A DNA stretch of 49,683 bases from Streptomyces sp. MBT65 (GTDB lineage Bacteria > Actinomycetota > Actinomycetes > Streptomycetales > Streptomycetaceae), in contig NZ_JAENRY010000068.1 in NCBI RefSeq assembly GCF_016612545.1, positions 1 to 49,683 on the forward strand, in the 5' to 3' direction. Of this stretch, positions 41,337-49,683 are shown piece by piece. Within the stretch, counting starts at the first letter, position 1. Each line of letters opens with the position of its first letter. The position numbers were made by a program, and so were the translations under genes. Below the pieces are notes generated by a model. The model saw only the letters and a list, made by a program, of their open reading frames with translations, was not told the origin of the DNA and ran no database searches.

Positions 41337-44300
41337 GTGTTCCGTCGCTCACGTCCGAGCGCGCGTCCGCGTCGCAGAGCCTGGCGTCGCAGAGCCGTGC
41401 CCGGTGTCGTCCTGCTGCTCTCCCTCGCGCTGTCGGTCGGGGCCCTGGAGGGCCAGGCCTTCGCCGAGCCGCCGCCGGACGACGACGTCGCCGCGATGGT
41501 GGACGTACCGGCCACCGACCCGGTGGACGGCGCCGACCAGTCCCTGTCCGGGTACGCCCGGCAGTACGCGATCGACGCCGCGCAGGACGACACCGACCCC
41601 CCGGACGGCAGTACCGCCATCCCGGCCGCCGGTCCCGACGGCACCGCGGACATCACCCCGGAGAAGCTGGCCGCCGCTGCGGACGGGCTGATCCAGGTCG
41701 ACGGCGGAGTGCCGGTGAAGATCGGCGCCGCCTCCGACGACACGACCCAACAGCCTGTCGGTACCTGGTCAGTTGATGTGCTGAGCCAGACGGACACGGC
41801 CGCCGCCGGCGTCAACGGCCTGCTCATGCAGGTCACCACAAACGACACCACCCCGGCGCCGGCCCGACTCCAGGTCGACTACACCGACTTCAAGAACTAC
41901 TTCGGCGCCCAGTGGTCCGACCGGCTCCAACTGGTCCGCTACCCCGAGTGCTTCCTCACCGACCCGGACAACGAGGAGTGCGCCACCCCGGAGCCGCTGG
42001 ACAACTCGGCCGACCTGCGCGCCGACACCACGACCACGGACGCCGACGGCAACGAGACCACCGACCTGGGCGCCACCAAGGTCGAGGCCACCGTCGACCT
42101 GTCCACCCCGATGGACGCCGACACCGCGACCGGCACCACCAGCGCCGACGCGACGGCCGCCCTGGACAAGGGCAGTGCGCAGTCGGCGGTCTACCACGGC
42201 TCCGCCGCGAAGGCCGTCACCGCCGCCGCGTCCTCCGGGGCCGGCGGCGTCCTCGGCGTGACCGACTCCGGCAACGGCGCCGGCGGCTCCTTCCGGGCCA
42301 CCCCCCTTTCCTCGGCGGGCAGTTGGGCCGCCGGATCGTCCTCGGGCGGCTTCGCGTACACGTACGCCGTCGACACCCCGCCGGTCTCCGCGGGCCCCAC
42401 GCCGAGCATCGCATTCTCGTACAACTCCCAGGCCGTGGACGGCAAGACGTCCACCGCCAACCCGCAGACCTCCTGGATCGGCGAGGGCTGGTCCTACGAC
42501 ACCGGGCACATCGAGCGCTCGTACCGCGGCTGCGGCCAGGACCAGGACGGCGACGACGCCAACAACAAGGGCAAGAAAAAGAAGACCGGCGACCTGTGCT
42601 GGGCCAGCCAGAACGCGGTGATGAGCCTCGGCGGCACGACCGTCGAACTGGTCCGTGACGACACCAGCGGTGAGTGGCACCCGCGTTCCGACGACGGCAC
42701 CAAGATCGAGCACAAGACCGGTGCCGACAACGGCGACGGCGGCGACACCGCCGACAAGGGCGAGTACTGGATCGCCACCACCCGCGACGGCACCAAGTAC
42801 TACTTCGGCCTGGACAAGGTCGGCAACGGCCACGCGGACACCGACTCCGTCTCCACCGTCCCCGTCTTCGGCAACGACCCGAAGGAGCCGTGCCACGCGG
42901 ACGCCTTCAAGGACTCCTCCTGCACCCAGGCCTGGTCCTGGCAGCTCGACGAGGTCGTCGACCTGCACGGCAACGCCATGGTGATCACCTACCAGCAGGA
43001 GGACAACTACTACGCCAAGAACAAGTCGACCAAGAAGAACGTCAAGTACCAGCGCGGCTCCTACCCGCTGACCATCGAGTACGGCCTGAACAAGGACGAC
43101 CTCGGCGCGGTCCCGGCCGCCAAGGTGCAGTTCCAGACCGACGAGCGCTGCCTCGCCGCGTCCGCGAGCAAGTGCGACGCCGACAACTTCACGTCGAGCG
43201 ACCCGGAGAAGTACCGCGTCTGGTACGACACCCCGGCCACCCTCAACTGCAAGTCGGACACCGCCAAGCAGTGCCCGACCTTCCCGTCCTTCTGGACCCG
43301 CAAGCGCCTGGAGAAGGTCGTCACCTGGGCCCACCGCGACGGCACCGGCACCCTGTACCCGATCGACGAGTGGACCCTCAACCACGCCTTCAACTCCGGC
43401 TGGTACCAGACCTCCCCGGGCCTGTGGCTGTCCTCCGTCCAGCACGGCGCCTACGACACCGACACCACCGACCCCGACGACGCCCCGGGCCAGACCCTGC
43501 CGGCGGTCGTCTTCGACGGCACCGCCTACCCCAACCGGGTCCGCGCGAACAGCGCCGACATCGAGCTGACGTACTGGCACCCGCGCATCACCGGGATCAC
43601 GGACGAGAACGGCAAGAAGACGGTCGTCGACTACAACAAGGGCTGCACCTACGCCCCGGCGACCACCGACGTCTCCGACAACACGGCCGCCTGCTACCCC
43701 GTGCACTGGTCGCCCGACGAGAGCTTGGAGAACCCGCCGCTGGCATGGTTCAACAAGTACACCGTCGCCAAGGTCACCGAGCAGGACACGGTCGTCACCA
43801 CGACCGCCCTCGCCTCACCCGACGTCGTCACGACGTACGAGTACGGGGGCGGCGGCTACTGGGCCAAGACCGACGCCGAGTTCACCAAGCCCTCGCAGCG
43901 CACCCACAGCGACTGGCGCGGCTACGCCTCCGTCACCACCAGGGTCGGCGACCCCGACGGCCCCGCCGCCACCCGCTCGAAGACGACCACGTACTACCTG
44001 CGCGGCTCGGGCACGACCCTCAAGGACGACACCGGCGCCACCCTCTCCGCCGACGACGCCGACGAGAACGCGGGCCAGGCCGCCGAGACCGTCACCTACG
44101 TCTCCAGCGAGGCCGCGGCGGCCGCACACAGCAGGGCGATCACCCTGCCCGGCCCGAGCACGGTCACCGCCACACGCAAGCGCACCGGCGACAGCGACCT
44201 CGTGGCGAGGCGGTCGTACGTCAAGCGAGTCGACGACCTGACCGCCTACAACGGCAAGTGGCGCGGCACCCGCACCACGACGGACATGGACGACGACGGC

Positions 44301-47300
44301 CTGCCGAGGCAGAGCGAGGTCGCGGTCGTCACGTTGGCGAGCCCGGGTGACACCACCCCCACGGTCGGCGACAAGACCTGCACCGTCACCACCTTCGACA
44401 ACAGGGCGTCGACGAACCTCTACGGCCTGCCCAAGCGGGCGTTGACCACCGCGACCGACTGCGACGACGTGTCGAGCGCGGCCACCGCCGCGGTCAGCTC
44501 CGACGTCACCACCGGCTACAACGACGCCGGCGACGCCACCAGCGAGAAGTCCCTCAACGGTGAGGGCACCGGCACGATCACCGGCTCCCTCACCGAGTAC
44601 GACGTCTACGGCCGCGCAAACAAGGTCACCGACGCAGGGAAGAACGTCACCCGGACCACGTACAACCCCGGCAGCAGCCCGTACGTCATCACCGGCACCA
44701 CCATCACCAACGCCAAGTCGCAGGCGACGATCACCACGATCGACCCGGCCCGCGGCCTGACGACGCTCACCACCGACCCCAACGGCAACAAGACCCGCTA
44801 CGAGTACGACCTCCTCGGCCGCCTCGTGAAGGGCTGGCGGCCCGGCGACGCCGACGCCCTTCCCTCCACGCAGATCAGCTACGCGCTGGGCACCCGCACC
44901 CCGACCCGGGTCATCACCAAGAGCCTGAAGGACAACGGGAGTTACACCCAGTCCGTCACCTTCTACGACGGCATGGGCCGCACCGTGCAGACCCAGGCAC
45001 CGGACGCCACCGGCCTCGGCCGCCTGGTCACCTCGGTCCGCTACAACGACCACGGCGCCCCCGTCCGCAACGACAACGGCTACTACGTCCTCGGCCTGCC
45101 GGCCACCACGCCGTACATCCCGACCAGCCAGCAGTCGATCCCCAACTCGACCAGGGCGACCTACGACGGCCTCGGCCGCCCGCTCACCTCGACGACCCTG
45201 CACCACAACGCGGACTTCGCCACCGCCACCACCACCTACAGCGACACCGACGCCTCCGTCACCGTCGTCCCGCCCACCGGCGGCACCGCCACGAAGACCA
45301 TCGGCGACGCGCTGGGCCGCGCGGTCAAGGCGATCACCTACACCAACGCCGACCGCAGCGCGAACACGTACACCGAGACCACCTACGACGCGCTCGGCAA
45401 CCGCACCCAGGTCAAGGACAAGTCGGGCCACCTCTGGACCTGGACGTACGACTCCCGGCACCGCGTGCGCCTCAGCACCGACCCGGACTCCGGCACCAGC
45501 CAGACCTGGTACGACGACGCCGACCACGTCATCCAGACCAAGGACGCCACCGGCAAGATCCTGCACTTCGGCTACGACCCGCTCGGCCGCAAGAGCACCC
45601 TCACCGTCGGCTCCGACGCGTTCCCGACCGACGAGTGGATCTACGACACCGCCACCAACGGCATCGGCCTGCCCGCCAAGTCGATCCGCCACACCGTGCT
45701 CGGCGCCACCACCGGCGACATCGTCAGCGAGGCCACCGGCTACACCGAGGACGGGCAGCTGACCGGCAAGACGGTCACGGTCCCGGCGGTCAGCGGCAGC
45801 ACGGACAACCTCTCGGGCTCGTACCACTGGTCGTACACCTACACCCGCACCGGCAAGCCGCTCACCACCACGCTCCCCGCCACCCCCGGCGGAATGACCA
45901 CCGCCGAGAAGGTCATCACCCGCTACAACAGCCAGGACCTGCCCGTCTCCACCTCCGGCTGGGACTGGTACACCACCGGCGCGGTCTACAACCCGTACGG
46001 CCAGATCACCCGCTCCACCAGCGGCAAGAACCCCTACCGGGTGTGGACAAGCGCCCTCTACGACGACTCCACCGGCCTGCTGCTGCACTCGTACGCGGCC
46101 ACCCAGACGGCGAACGGCCTTGTCTCCCAGTCCGCCTACGCCTACGACCAGACCGGCAACACCAGCCTGGTGGCGACGGGTTCGACCACCTCGGGCACCA
46201 CCACGTGGGACAACCAGTGCTTCACCTACGATGCCCGCGGCCAGCTCGTCGAGGCCTGGACCGGCGCCACGGCGAAGTCCTGCACGGACTCCTCCGGCGC
46301 CACCTGGAAGGCGACCGACTCCTCGGCGACCGCCTCCGGCACGCTCGGCGGCGCCCCCTCCACCTCCACCATCGCCACCGGCACGGCGGCCTACGGCAGC
46401 CTCCCGTACTGGCAGTCGTACCGCTACGACGACCTCGGCAACCGCTCCACGCTCACCGACCACAGCACCCAGCGCACCTCCACCGGCGCCCTCAACACCG
46501 CGCTGGACGGCTCGACTTCGTACGCCTACGGGGACACCGGCCAGCCGGACACGTTGACGGGCTGGACGCAGAAGACGGTCACCGCGGCCGACTCCGGCAC
46601 GAAGACCGTCACCGAGGCCAACTCGGCGGTCTTCGACGACTCCGGCCGCACCCAGACCCGCACCATCAACGGCGACACCCAGTCCTTCGTCTACGACGGT
46701 GAGGGCCTGCTGAAGTCCGTCTCCGGGTTCGGCGCCGGATCGGGCGCGATCACCGGGCCCGGCGGGCTGTGCATGGACGACGCCGGCGGCCACACCGTCG
46801 ACGGCAACGTCATCCAGATCTACACCTGCAACGGCACGGCCGGACAGAGGTTCAGCGCCAACGGCGGCAAACTGACGGTCCTGGGCAAATGCGCCACGGC
46901 GTCGGGAACGACGAGCGGCTCGACGATCACGCTGAAGACCTGCGTACCGGACGCCACCACCCAGTCCTTCGTTCTCCGCGCGGACGGCACCTTCTACAAC
47001 ACGACCTCCAAGCTCTGCCTGAACGTGGCGAGCGCCACCGTCAGCGCCGACCTGACCCTGGCCGCGTGCACGGCGAGCGCCGACACCCAGAAGTTCACCC
47101 TCGCCGCGAGCACGTCGTATCTCTACGACGCCGACGGCAACCGCATCTCCAAGACCACCGGCGGCTGGACCACCCTCTACCTCGGCGAGACCGAGGTCAT
47201 GGGCTCCCAGACCTCCACCGCCACCAGGGCGATGCGCAGCTACGGCCAGGCCGGCGCCCCCACCGTCGTCCGCTACACCTCCAGCGCCACCAGCGCGCAC

Positions 47301-48965
47301 ACCCTGGTCGCCCAGGTCACCAACCCCCAGGGCACGGCCACCGTCCAGATCAAACTGGCCTCCGGAATGGCGGTCCAGACCCGGTCCTACGACGCCTGGG
47401 GCAACCTGCGCGGCGACCTCGACGGGGCGTTGACGGGCTGGGCGGGCTCCCGTACGTACATCGGCGGCGCGGACGAGTCGAGCACGGGCCTGATCCATCT
47501 GGGCGCACGCGACTACGACCCTGTCACCGGGCGCTTCACGTCGATCGACCCGGTGATGGACTTCTCCGACCTGCTCCAACTGGGCGGCTACGCCTACGCG
47601 GACAACAGCCCGGTCACCAAGGAGGACCCCAACGGCCAGTTCTGGGGCTGGTCCCAGGTCAAGCACGCGGCCTGGTCCGCCACCAAGACGGTCGCGCACG
47701 TGGCCTACGAGTACTCGGGCCTCGCCGACATCGTCAGCTGCGCCACCCACCCGGCACTCGGCTCCTGCCTGATGGCGGCGGCGACGATCATCATCACGGT
47801 CGCGACCTTCGGGGAAGGGGGCGTGGCCCTGGCCGCGGCCCGCGGCGGAATGCGGTTCGGCGGCGGGGTGCTGGCACGCGGCGCGGAACAGGCGGCGGTG
47901 AAGACGGCGGAGAAGACAGCCGCCAAGACCGCGGCCAAGGCCGTCGAGAAGAAGGTCGTGAAGACGGCCGAGGAGAAGGCGGCCAAGGCCACGGAGAAAT
48001 CCGCGGCGAAGGCGTCGGAGAAGTCGGCGGCGAAGACCGGTGAGAAGGACGCGGGCAAGGCGTCGGATGCGGGCGAGGACGCGGTCGAGTCGGGCGGCAA
48101 GTGCAACAGCTTCACGCCCGGCACACGGGTGCTCCTGGCCAACGGCAAGACCAAGGCGATCAAGGACCTGCGCCCCGGCGACAGGGTGAGATCGACGGAC
48201 CCGGTCCTCGGCACGACGGCGTCCCGCACGGTCACGGCCACGATCCAGGGCCACGGCACCAAGCACCTGGTCCGCCTCACCCTCACCAACGGCAAGTCCC
48301 TCACCGCCACCGACGGCCACCCGATCTGGCTCCCGAAGGACCACCGCTGGGCGAAGGCGAGCGAACTCCGCTCGGGCGACTGGCTTCAGACGTCGGCCGG
48401 AACGTACATCCAGGTCAAGGCGGTACGGGCGTGGACGCAGACGGCGACGGTGAACAACCTGACCGTCTCCGGTACGCATACGTACTATGCGTTGGCCGGG
48501 GCCACGGCGGTGCTGGTCCACAACTGCAAGGACAGCGTCGTCCTTGGCGTCGAGGAACACTCCGACGAACTGGCGAAGGGGCTGCGGGAAGCAGGTGACA
48601 CGCAGGCGCACACGTTCAACGGCCCGGCCTACGGCGCCAGGGATTCTGCGGGCGTCCCGGACTGGATGTTCAGGGTGATGAGCAGCGCGTCGGACGACGG
48701 CGTGGCCCTGTCCGTCACACTGGACGGGATGCCGGGCGCCGGCGGCACGGCTGCCGAGATCTCCGGGGCCTTCAAGAGCGCGGTGCTGGACGGACGCGGG
48801 TACGGCATCGGACTTGGCCAGACACTGCCCGGTCCTGGAATGGGTACCGCGTGGGAGATGAGTGTGGTGGAACGGTCGGTCAGGATGGGGAACCGCACGT
48901 GGGAATCCATCAAGTGGTACTCGGGCGGGGAACGGGTCCTGGACGTGCTGAATCCCTTCGCCTGA
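41337..48965 (+). CDS. Giant secreted RHS-repeat polymorphic toxin with lectin insert, Hint domain and C-terminal toxin
   Basis: A 2542-aa exported protein. The signal peptide has a very basic n-region (VFRRSRPSARPRRRAWRRRA) and ends near GQAFA. A SpvB-like region lies at about 300-420 and YD repeats at about 1000-2070. A ricin-type lectin insert lies at about 1802-1925 and the RHS core at about 2050-2095 (GLIHLGARDYDPVTGRFTSI). A hydrophobic segment follows (about 2126-2170), then a Lys/Glu/Ala helix (about 2183-2251). The Hint domain is 2256-2396 (CNSFTPGTRVLLANGK, TDGHPIWLP, ending VLVHN). The toxin tip from Cys2397 has LGVEEHSDELA, HTFNGPAYG, GTAWEMSVV and WESIKWYSGGERV. The tip resembles polymorphic toxin type 27 from memory. 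The GTG at 41337 follows GGGGGG; GTG at 41301 is an alternative. Confidence 0.9.
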   Translation: MFRRSRPSARPRRRAWRRRAVPGVVLLLSLALSVGALEGQAFAEPPPDDDVAAMVDVPATDPVDGADQSLSGYARQYAIDAAQDDTDPPDGSTAIPAAGPDGTADITPEKLAAAADGLIQVDGGVPVKIGAASDDTTQQPVGTWSVDVLSQTDTAAAGVNGLLMQVTTNDTTPAPARLQVDYTDFKNYFGAQWSDRLQLVRYPECFLTDPDNEECATPEPLDNSADLRADTTTTDADGNETTDLGATKVEATVDLSTPMDADTATGTTSADATAALDKGSAQSAVYHGSAAKAVTAAASSGAGGVLGVTDSGNGAGGSFRATPLSSAGSWAAGSSSGGFAYTYAVDTPPVSAGPTPSIAFSYNSQAVDGKTSTANPQTSWIGEGWSYDTGHIERSYRGCGQDQDGDDANNKGKKKKTGDLCWASQNAVMSLGGTTVELVRDDTSGEWHPRSDDGTKIEHKTGADNGDGGDTADKGEYWIATTRDGTKYYFGLDKVGNGHADTDSVSTVPVFGNDPKEPCHADAFKDSSCTQAWSWQLDEVVDLHGNAMVITYQQEDNYYAKNKSTKKNVKYQRGSYPLTIEYGLNKDDLGAVPAAKVQFQTDERCLAASASKCDADNFTSSDPEKYRVWYDTPATLNCKSDTAKQCPTFPSFWTRKRLEKVVTWAHRDGTGTLYPIDEWTLNHAFNSGWYQTSPGLWLSSVQHGAYDTDTTDPDDAPGQTLPAVVFDGTAYPNRVRANSADIELTYWHPRITGITDENGKKTVVDYNKGCTYAPATTDVSDNTAACYPVHWSPDESLENPPLAWFNKYTVAKVTEQDTVVTTTALASPDVVTTYEYGGGGYWAKTDAEFTKPSQRTHSDWRGYASVTTRVGDPDGPAATRSKTTTYYLRGSGTTLKDDTGATLSADDADENAGQAAETVTYVSSEAAAAAHSRAITLPGPSTVTATRKRTGDSDLVARRSYVKRVDDLTAYNGKWRGTRTTTDMDDDGLPRQSEVAVVTLASPGDTTPTVGDKTCTVTTFDNRASTNLYGLPKRALTTATDCDDVSSAATAAVSSDVTTGYNDAGDATSEKSLNGEGTGTITGSLTEYDVYGRANKVTDAGKNVTRTTYNPGSSPYVITGTTITNAKSQATITTIDPARGLTTLTTDPNGNKTRYEYDLLGRLVKGWRPGDADALPSTQISYALGTRTPTRVITKSLKDNGSYTQSVTFYDGMGRTVQTQAPDATGLGRLVTSVRYNDHGAPVRNDNGYYVLGLPATTPYIPTSQQSIPNSTRATYDGLGRPLTSTTLHHNADFATATTTYSDTDASVTVVPPTGGTATKTIGDALGRAVKAITYTNADRSANTYTETTYDALGNRTQVKDKSGHLWTWTYDSRHRVRLSTDPDSGTSQTWYDDADHVIQTKDATGKILHFGYDPLGRKSTLTVGSDAFPTDEWIYDTATNGIGLPAKSIRHTVLGATTGDIVSEATGYTEDGQLTGKTVTVPAVSGSTDNLSGSYHWSYTYTRTGKPLTTTLPATPGGMTTAEKVITRYNSQDLPVSTSGWDWYTTGAVYNPYGQITRSTSGKNPYRVWTSALYDDSTGLLLHSYAATQTANGLVSQSAYAYDQTGNTSLVATGSTTSGTTTWDNQCFTYDARGQLVEAWTGATAKSCTDSSGATWKATDSSATASGTLGGAPSTSTIATGTAAYGSLPYWQSYRYDDLGNRSTLTDHSTQRTSTGALNTALDGSTSYAYGDTGQPDTLTGWTQKTVTAADSGTKTVTEANSAVFDDSGRTQTRTINGDTQSFVYDGEGLLKSVSGFGAGSGAITGPGGLCMDDAGGHTVDGNVIQIYTCNGTAGQRFSANGGKLTVLGKCATASGTTSGSTITLKTCVPDATTQSFVLRADGTFYNTTSKLCLNVASATVSADLTLAACTASADTQKFTLAASTSYLYDADGNRISKTTGGWTTLYLGETEVMGSQTSTATRAMRSYGQAGAPTVVRYTSSATSAHTLVAQVTNPQGTATVQIKLASGMAVQTRSYDAWGNLRGDLDGALTGWAGSRTYIGGADESSTGLIHLGARDYDPVTGRFTSIDPVMDFSDLLQLGGYAYADNSPVTKEDPNGQFWGWSQVKHAAWSATKTVAHVAYEYSGLADIVSCATHPALGSCLMAAATIIITVATFGEGGVALAAARGGMRFGGGVLARGAEQAAVKTAEKTAAKTAAKAVEKKVVKTAEEKAAKATEKSAAKASEKSAAKTGEKDAGKASDAGEDAVESGGKCNSFTPGTRVLLANGKTKAIKDLRPGDRVRSTDPVLGTTASRTVTATIQGHGTKHLVRLTLTNGKSLTATDGHPIWLPKDHRWAKASELRSGDWLQTSAGTYIQVKAVRAWTQTATVNNLTVSGTHTYYALAGATAVLVHNCKDSVVLGVEEHSDELAKGLREAGDTQAHTFNGPAYGARDSAGVPDWMFRVMSSASDDGVALSVTLDGMPGAGGTAAEISGAFKSAVLDGRGYGIGLGQTLPGPGMGTAWEMSVVERSVRMGNRTWESIKWYSGGERVLDVLNPFA
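46740..47115 (+). other. Ricin B-type (CBM13-like) lectin insert within the RHS protein
   Basis: This segment has two or three QxW-type-like repeats: GLCMDDAGG ... VIQIYTCNGTAGQRF, CATASGTTSGSTITLKTC and SKLCLNVASATVSADLTLAACTAS. It interrupts the YD repeat between YDGEGLLKSVSG and SYLYDADGNRISKTT. A carbohydrate-binding insert in the toxin shell is suggested. Confidence 0.75.
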
Positions 48966-48997
48966 GCCCCCGTTGCCTCAACTCCCGGAAGGACACC

Positions 48998-49402
48998 ATG
49001 CAGTTCAGTGAGCCCGAGCGGCTCTTCAAAGTGTGGGAGTACTCCCGTACTCATCGCACCCTGCTCCTGCGCAGCGACTCCGACCTCGCCCTCAAGCCCC
49101 GCCCCCGCATCGAGCTGAGCGCGGGCAACGTCCAGGTCATGTTCCTCAGATCGCTGATGAGGGGGCTCACCGTCCGAAGGCCCTCGGCTCCCGCCGAAAC
49201 CGAGCTCCTGGCGCGGAAGTACGGCATTACCGAGGACCTGGACTACATGTTCCTGCTGGACTCCCCCAGCGGTGAGGGGCTCCTGGTCTCGGGCAACCCT
49301 TCATGGGCGATGGCGGAAGTCCCGGTCGACGCACCGTCGTTCTTCTCCCGGGTGGGAGAGACCGACCGCTATCCAGATGCGGTGTCGGGGCAGGTCGCAT
49401 AG
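48998..49402 (+). CDS. Candidate immunity protein for the RHS toxin
   Basis: A 134-aa cytoplasmic acidic/basic protein that starts 32 nt after the RHS stop, with GGAAGGA before the ATG at 48998. It has no signal peptide and no motif I recognise; readable segments are MQFSEPERLFKVWEYSRTHR and LEARKYG-like LLARKYGITEDLDYMFLLDS. The position directly after a C-terminal toxin domain, same strand, short size and no other job in view make it the likely cognate immunity gene. Function is inferred only from position. Confidence 0.65.
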   Translation: MQFSEPERLFKVWEYSRTHRTLLLRSDSDLALKPRPRIELSAGNVQVMFLRSLMRGLTVRRPSAPAETELLARKYGITEDLDYMFLLDSPSGEGLLVSGNPSWAMAEVPVDAPSFFSRVGETDRYPDAVSGQVA

Positions 49403-49421
49403 GCCCCCTGCCCGTCGAGCT

Positions 49422-49683
49422 CTAGCGGCCCAACTTCCGCCGCACCCGCCGTACTTGACGATTGTCCGCGACCGTGTCCAGGAATCGCCGCCCGCCCCCG
49501 GCCTCGTACGCCGGGCCCTCCAGGCGGAGCAGTGTGCCGTCGCGGACGATCGCGTACGCGAGGGGGTTGGCCGTCTTCGGGAGGGTGACCGGGTGGCGGC
49601 CGTCGGGGAGCTGCAGGCGGGCGGGGAGGCGGAGTTGGGCCGTGGTGGTGTCGGGGGTGGGGAGCAGGTCGGCGGTAACCGCC
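49422..49683 (-). CDS. Partial hypothetical protein (C-terminal fragment)
   Basis: The frame opens beyond the right edge and ends with TAG at 49424-49422 after about 86 visible residues. Readable pieces are AQLRLPARLQLPDGRHPVTL, NPLAYAIVRDGTLLRLEGPA and the end VADNRQVRRVRRKLGR. It may belong to a glycosyltransferase or transferase-like Streptomyces protein, but I cannot assign it. The GC pattern by codon position and absence of stops support real coding. Confidence 0.6.
   Translation of the reverse strand, partial: AVTADLLPTPDTTTAQLRLPARLQLPDGRHPVTLPKTANPLAYAIVRDGTLLRLEGPAYEAGGGRRFLDTVADNRQVRRVRRKLGR

Noticed and set aside
43815..48611. A very long open frame on the minus strand opposite the plus-strand RHS gene
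   Set aside because: It is the mirror of a high-GC coding sequence, has no signal or domain pattern, and is Arg/Gly/Val-rich in the way antisense frames of Streptomyces genes are.
1..49683. tRNA genes and insertion sequences
   Set aside because: No clover-leaf sequence ending in a plausible acceptor stem and no transposase-like protein were seen by eye. A tRNA or IS scan was not possible, so this is only an absence of evidence.

Overview
The window is high-GC (roughly 70%) actinobacterial chromosome and looks like Streptomyces. The signs are overlapping GTGA/ATGA gene junctions, frequent GTG starts, a rex-hemA-hemC-hemD-hemB cluster, the developmental pair bldN/rsbN, a BdtA-type excisionase-like DNA-binding protein, and short REP-like palindromic repeats. 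Gene order from about 2.7 to 19.4 kb matches, from memory, the core arm of the S. coelicolor chromosome around bldN.

Layout. The first bases are the 3' end of a 5S rRNA with its terminator. Then come a HAD phosphatase, a small membrane protein, an MFS transporter and an AcuC-type deacetylase (0.1-3.9 kb). A 600-bp gene-poor stretch of degenerate repeats follows (3.9-4.5 kb). Next are a secreted SapA-like protein, a phosphatase-like protein, BdtA, the 32-aa ribosomal protein bS22, an SDR-type protein and a PlsC-type acyltransferase (4.5-8.9 kb). RsbN and sigma-BldN lie on the minus strand (9.0-11.2 kb) with a HAD-IB hydrolase upstream. From 12.6 to 19.4 kb the plus strand carries a glutaredoxin-like protein, the redox repressor Rex and tetrapyrrole genes hemA, hemC, hemD and hemB. 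A near-perfect Rex operator lies in front of rex.

From 19.4 kb to the right end the content changes to accessory genes. There are two giant secreted YD/RHS-repeat proteins. One is on the minus strand at 19.6-25.8 kb and has a short unusual C-terminus and no visible immunity gene. The other is on the plus strand at 41.3-49.0 kb and has a ricin-type lectin inserted in the shell, a Hint autoprocessing domain, a C-terminal toxin-like domain and a candidate immunity gene just downstream. Between them lie a methyltransferase / PLP aminotransferase / FHA-flavin monooxygenase / arylamine N-acetyltransferase group (26.5-31.6 kb) and an XRE-DUF397-DUF4253 group divergent from a histidine-kinase-like ATPase (31.6-34.2 kb). 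There is also an unrecognised HTH plus helical-repeat protein, a small membrane protein, an RTX-repeat secreted protein and a DNRLRE/FG-GAP secreted protein (34-41 kb). The window ends inside a minus-strand gene.

How it works together. The left half links development (BldD -> bldN/bdtA; BldN -> rsbN by a candidate sigma-BldN promoter) and redox-controlled haem synthesis (Rex on rex-hemACD). The right half is best read as a contact or secreted polymorphic-toxin region with associated surface proteins, beside small regulatory and tailoring-enzyme cassettes. All functional names rest on motif recognition by eye; no database search was possible.
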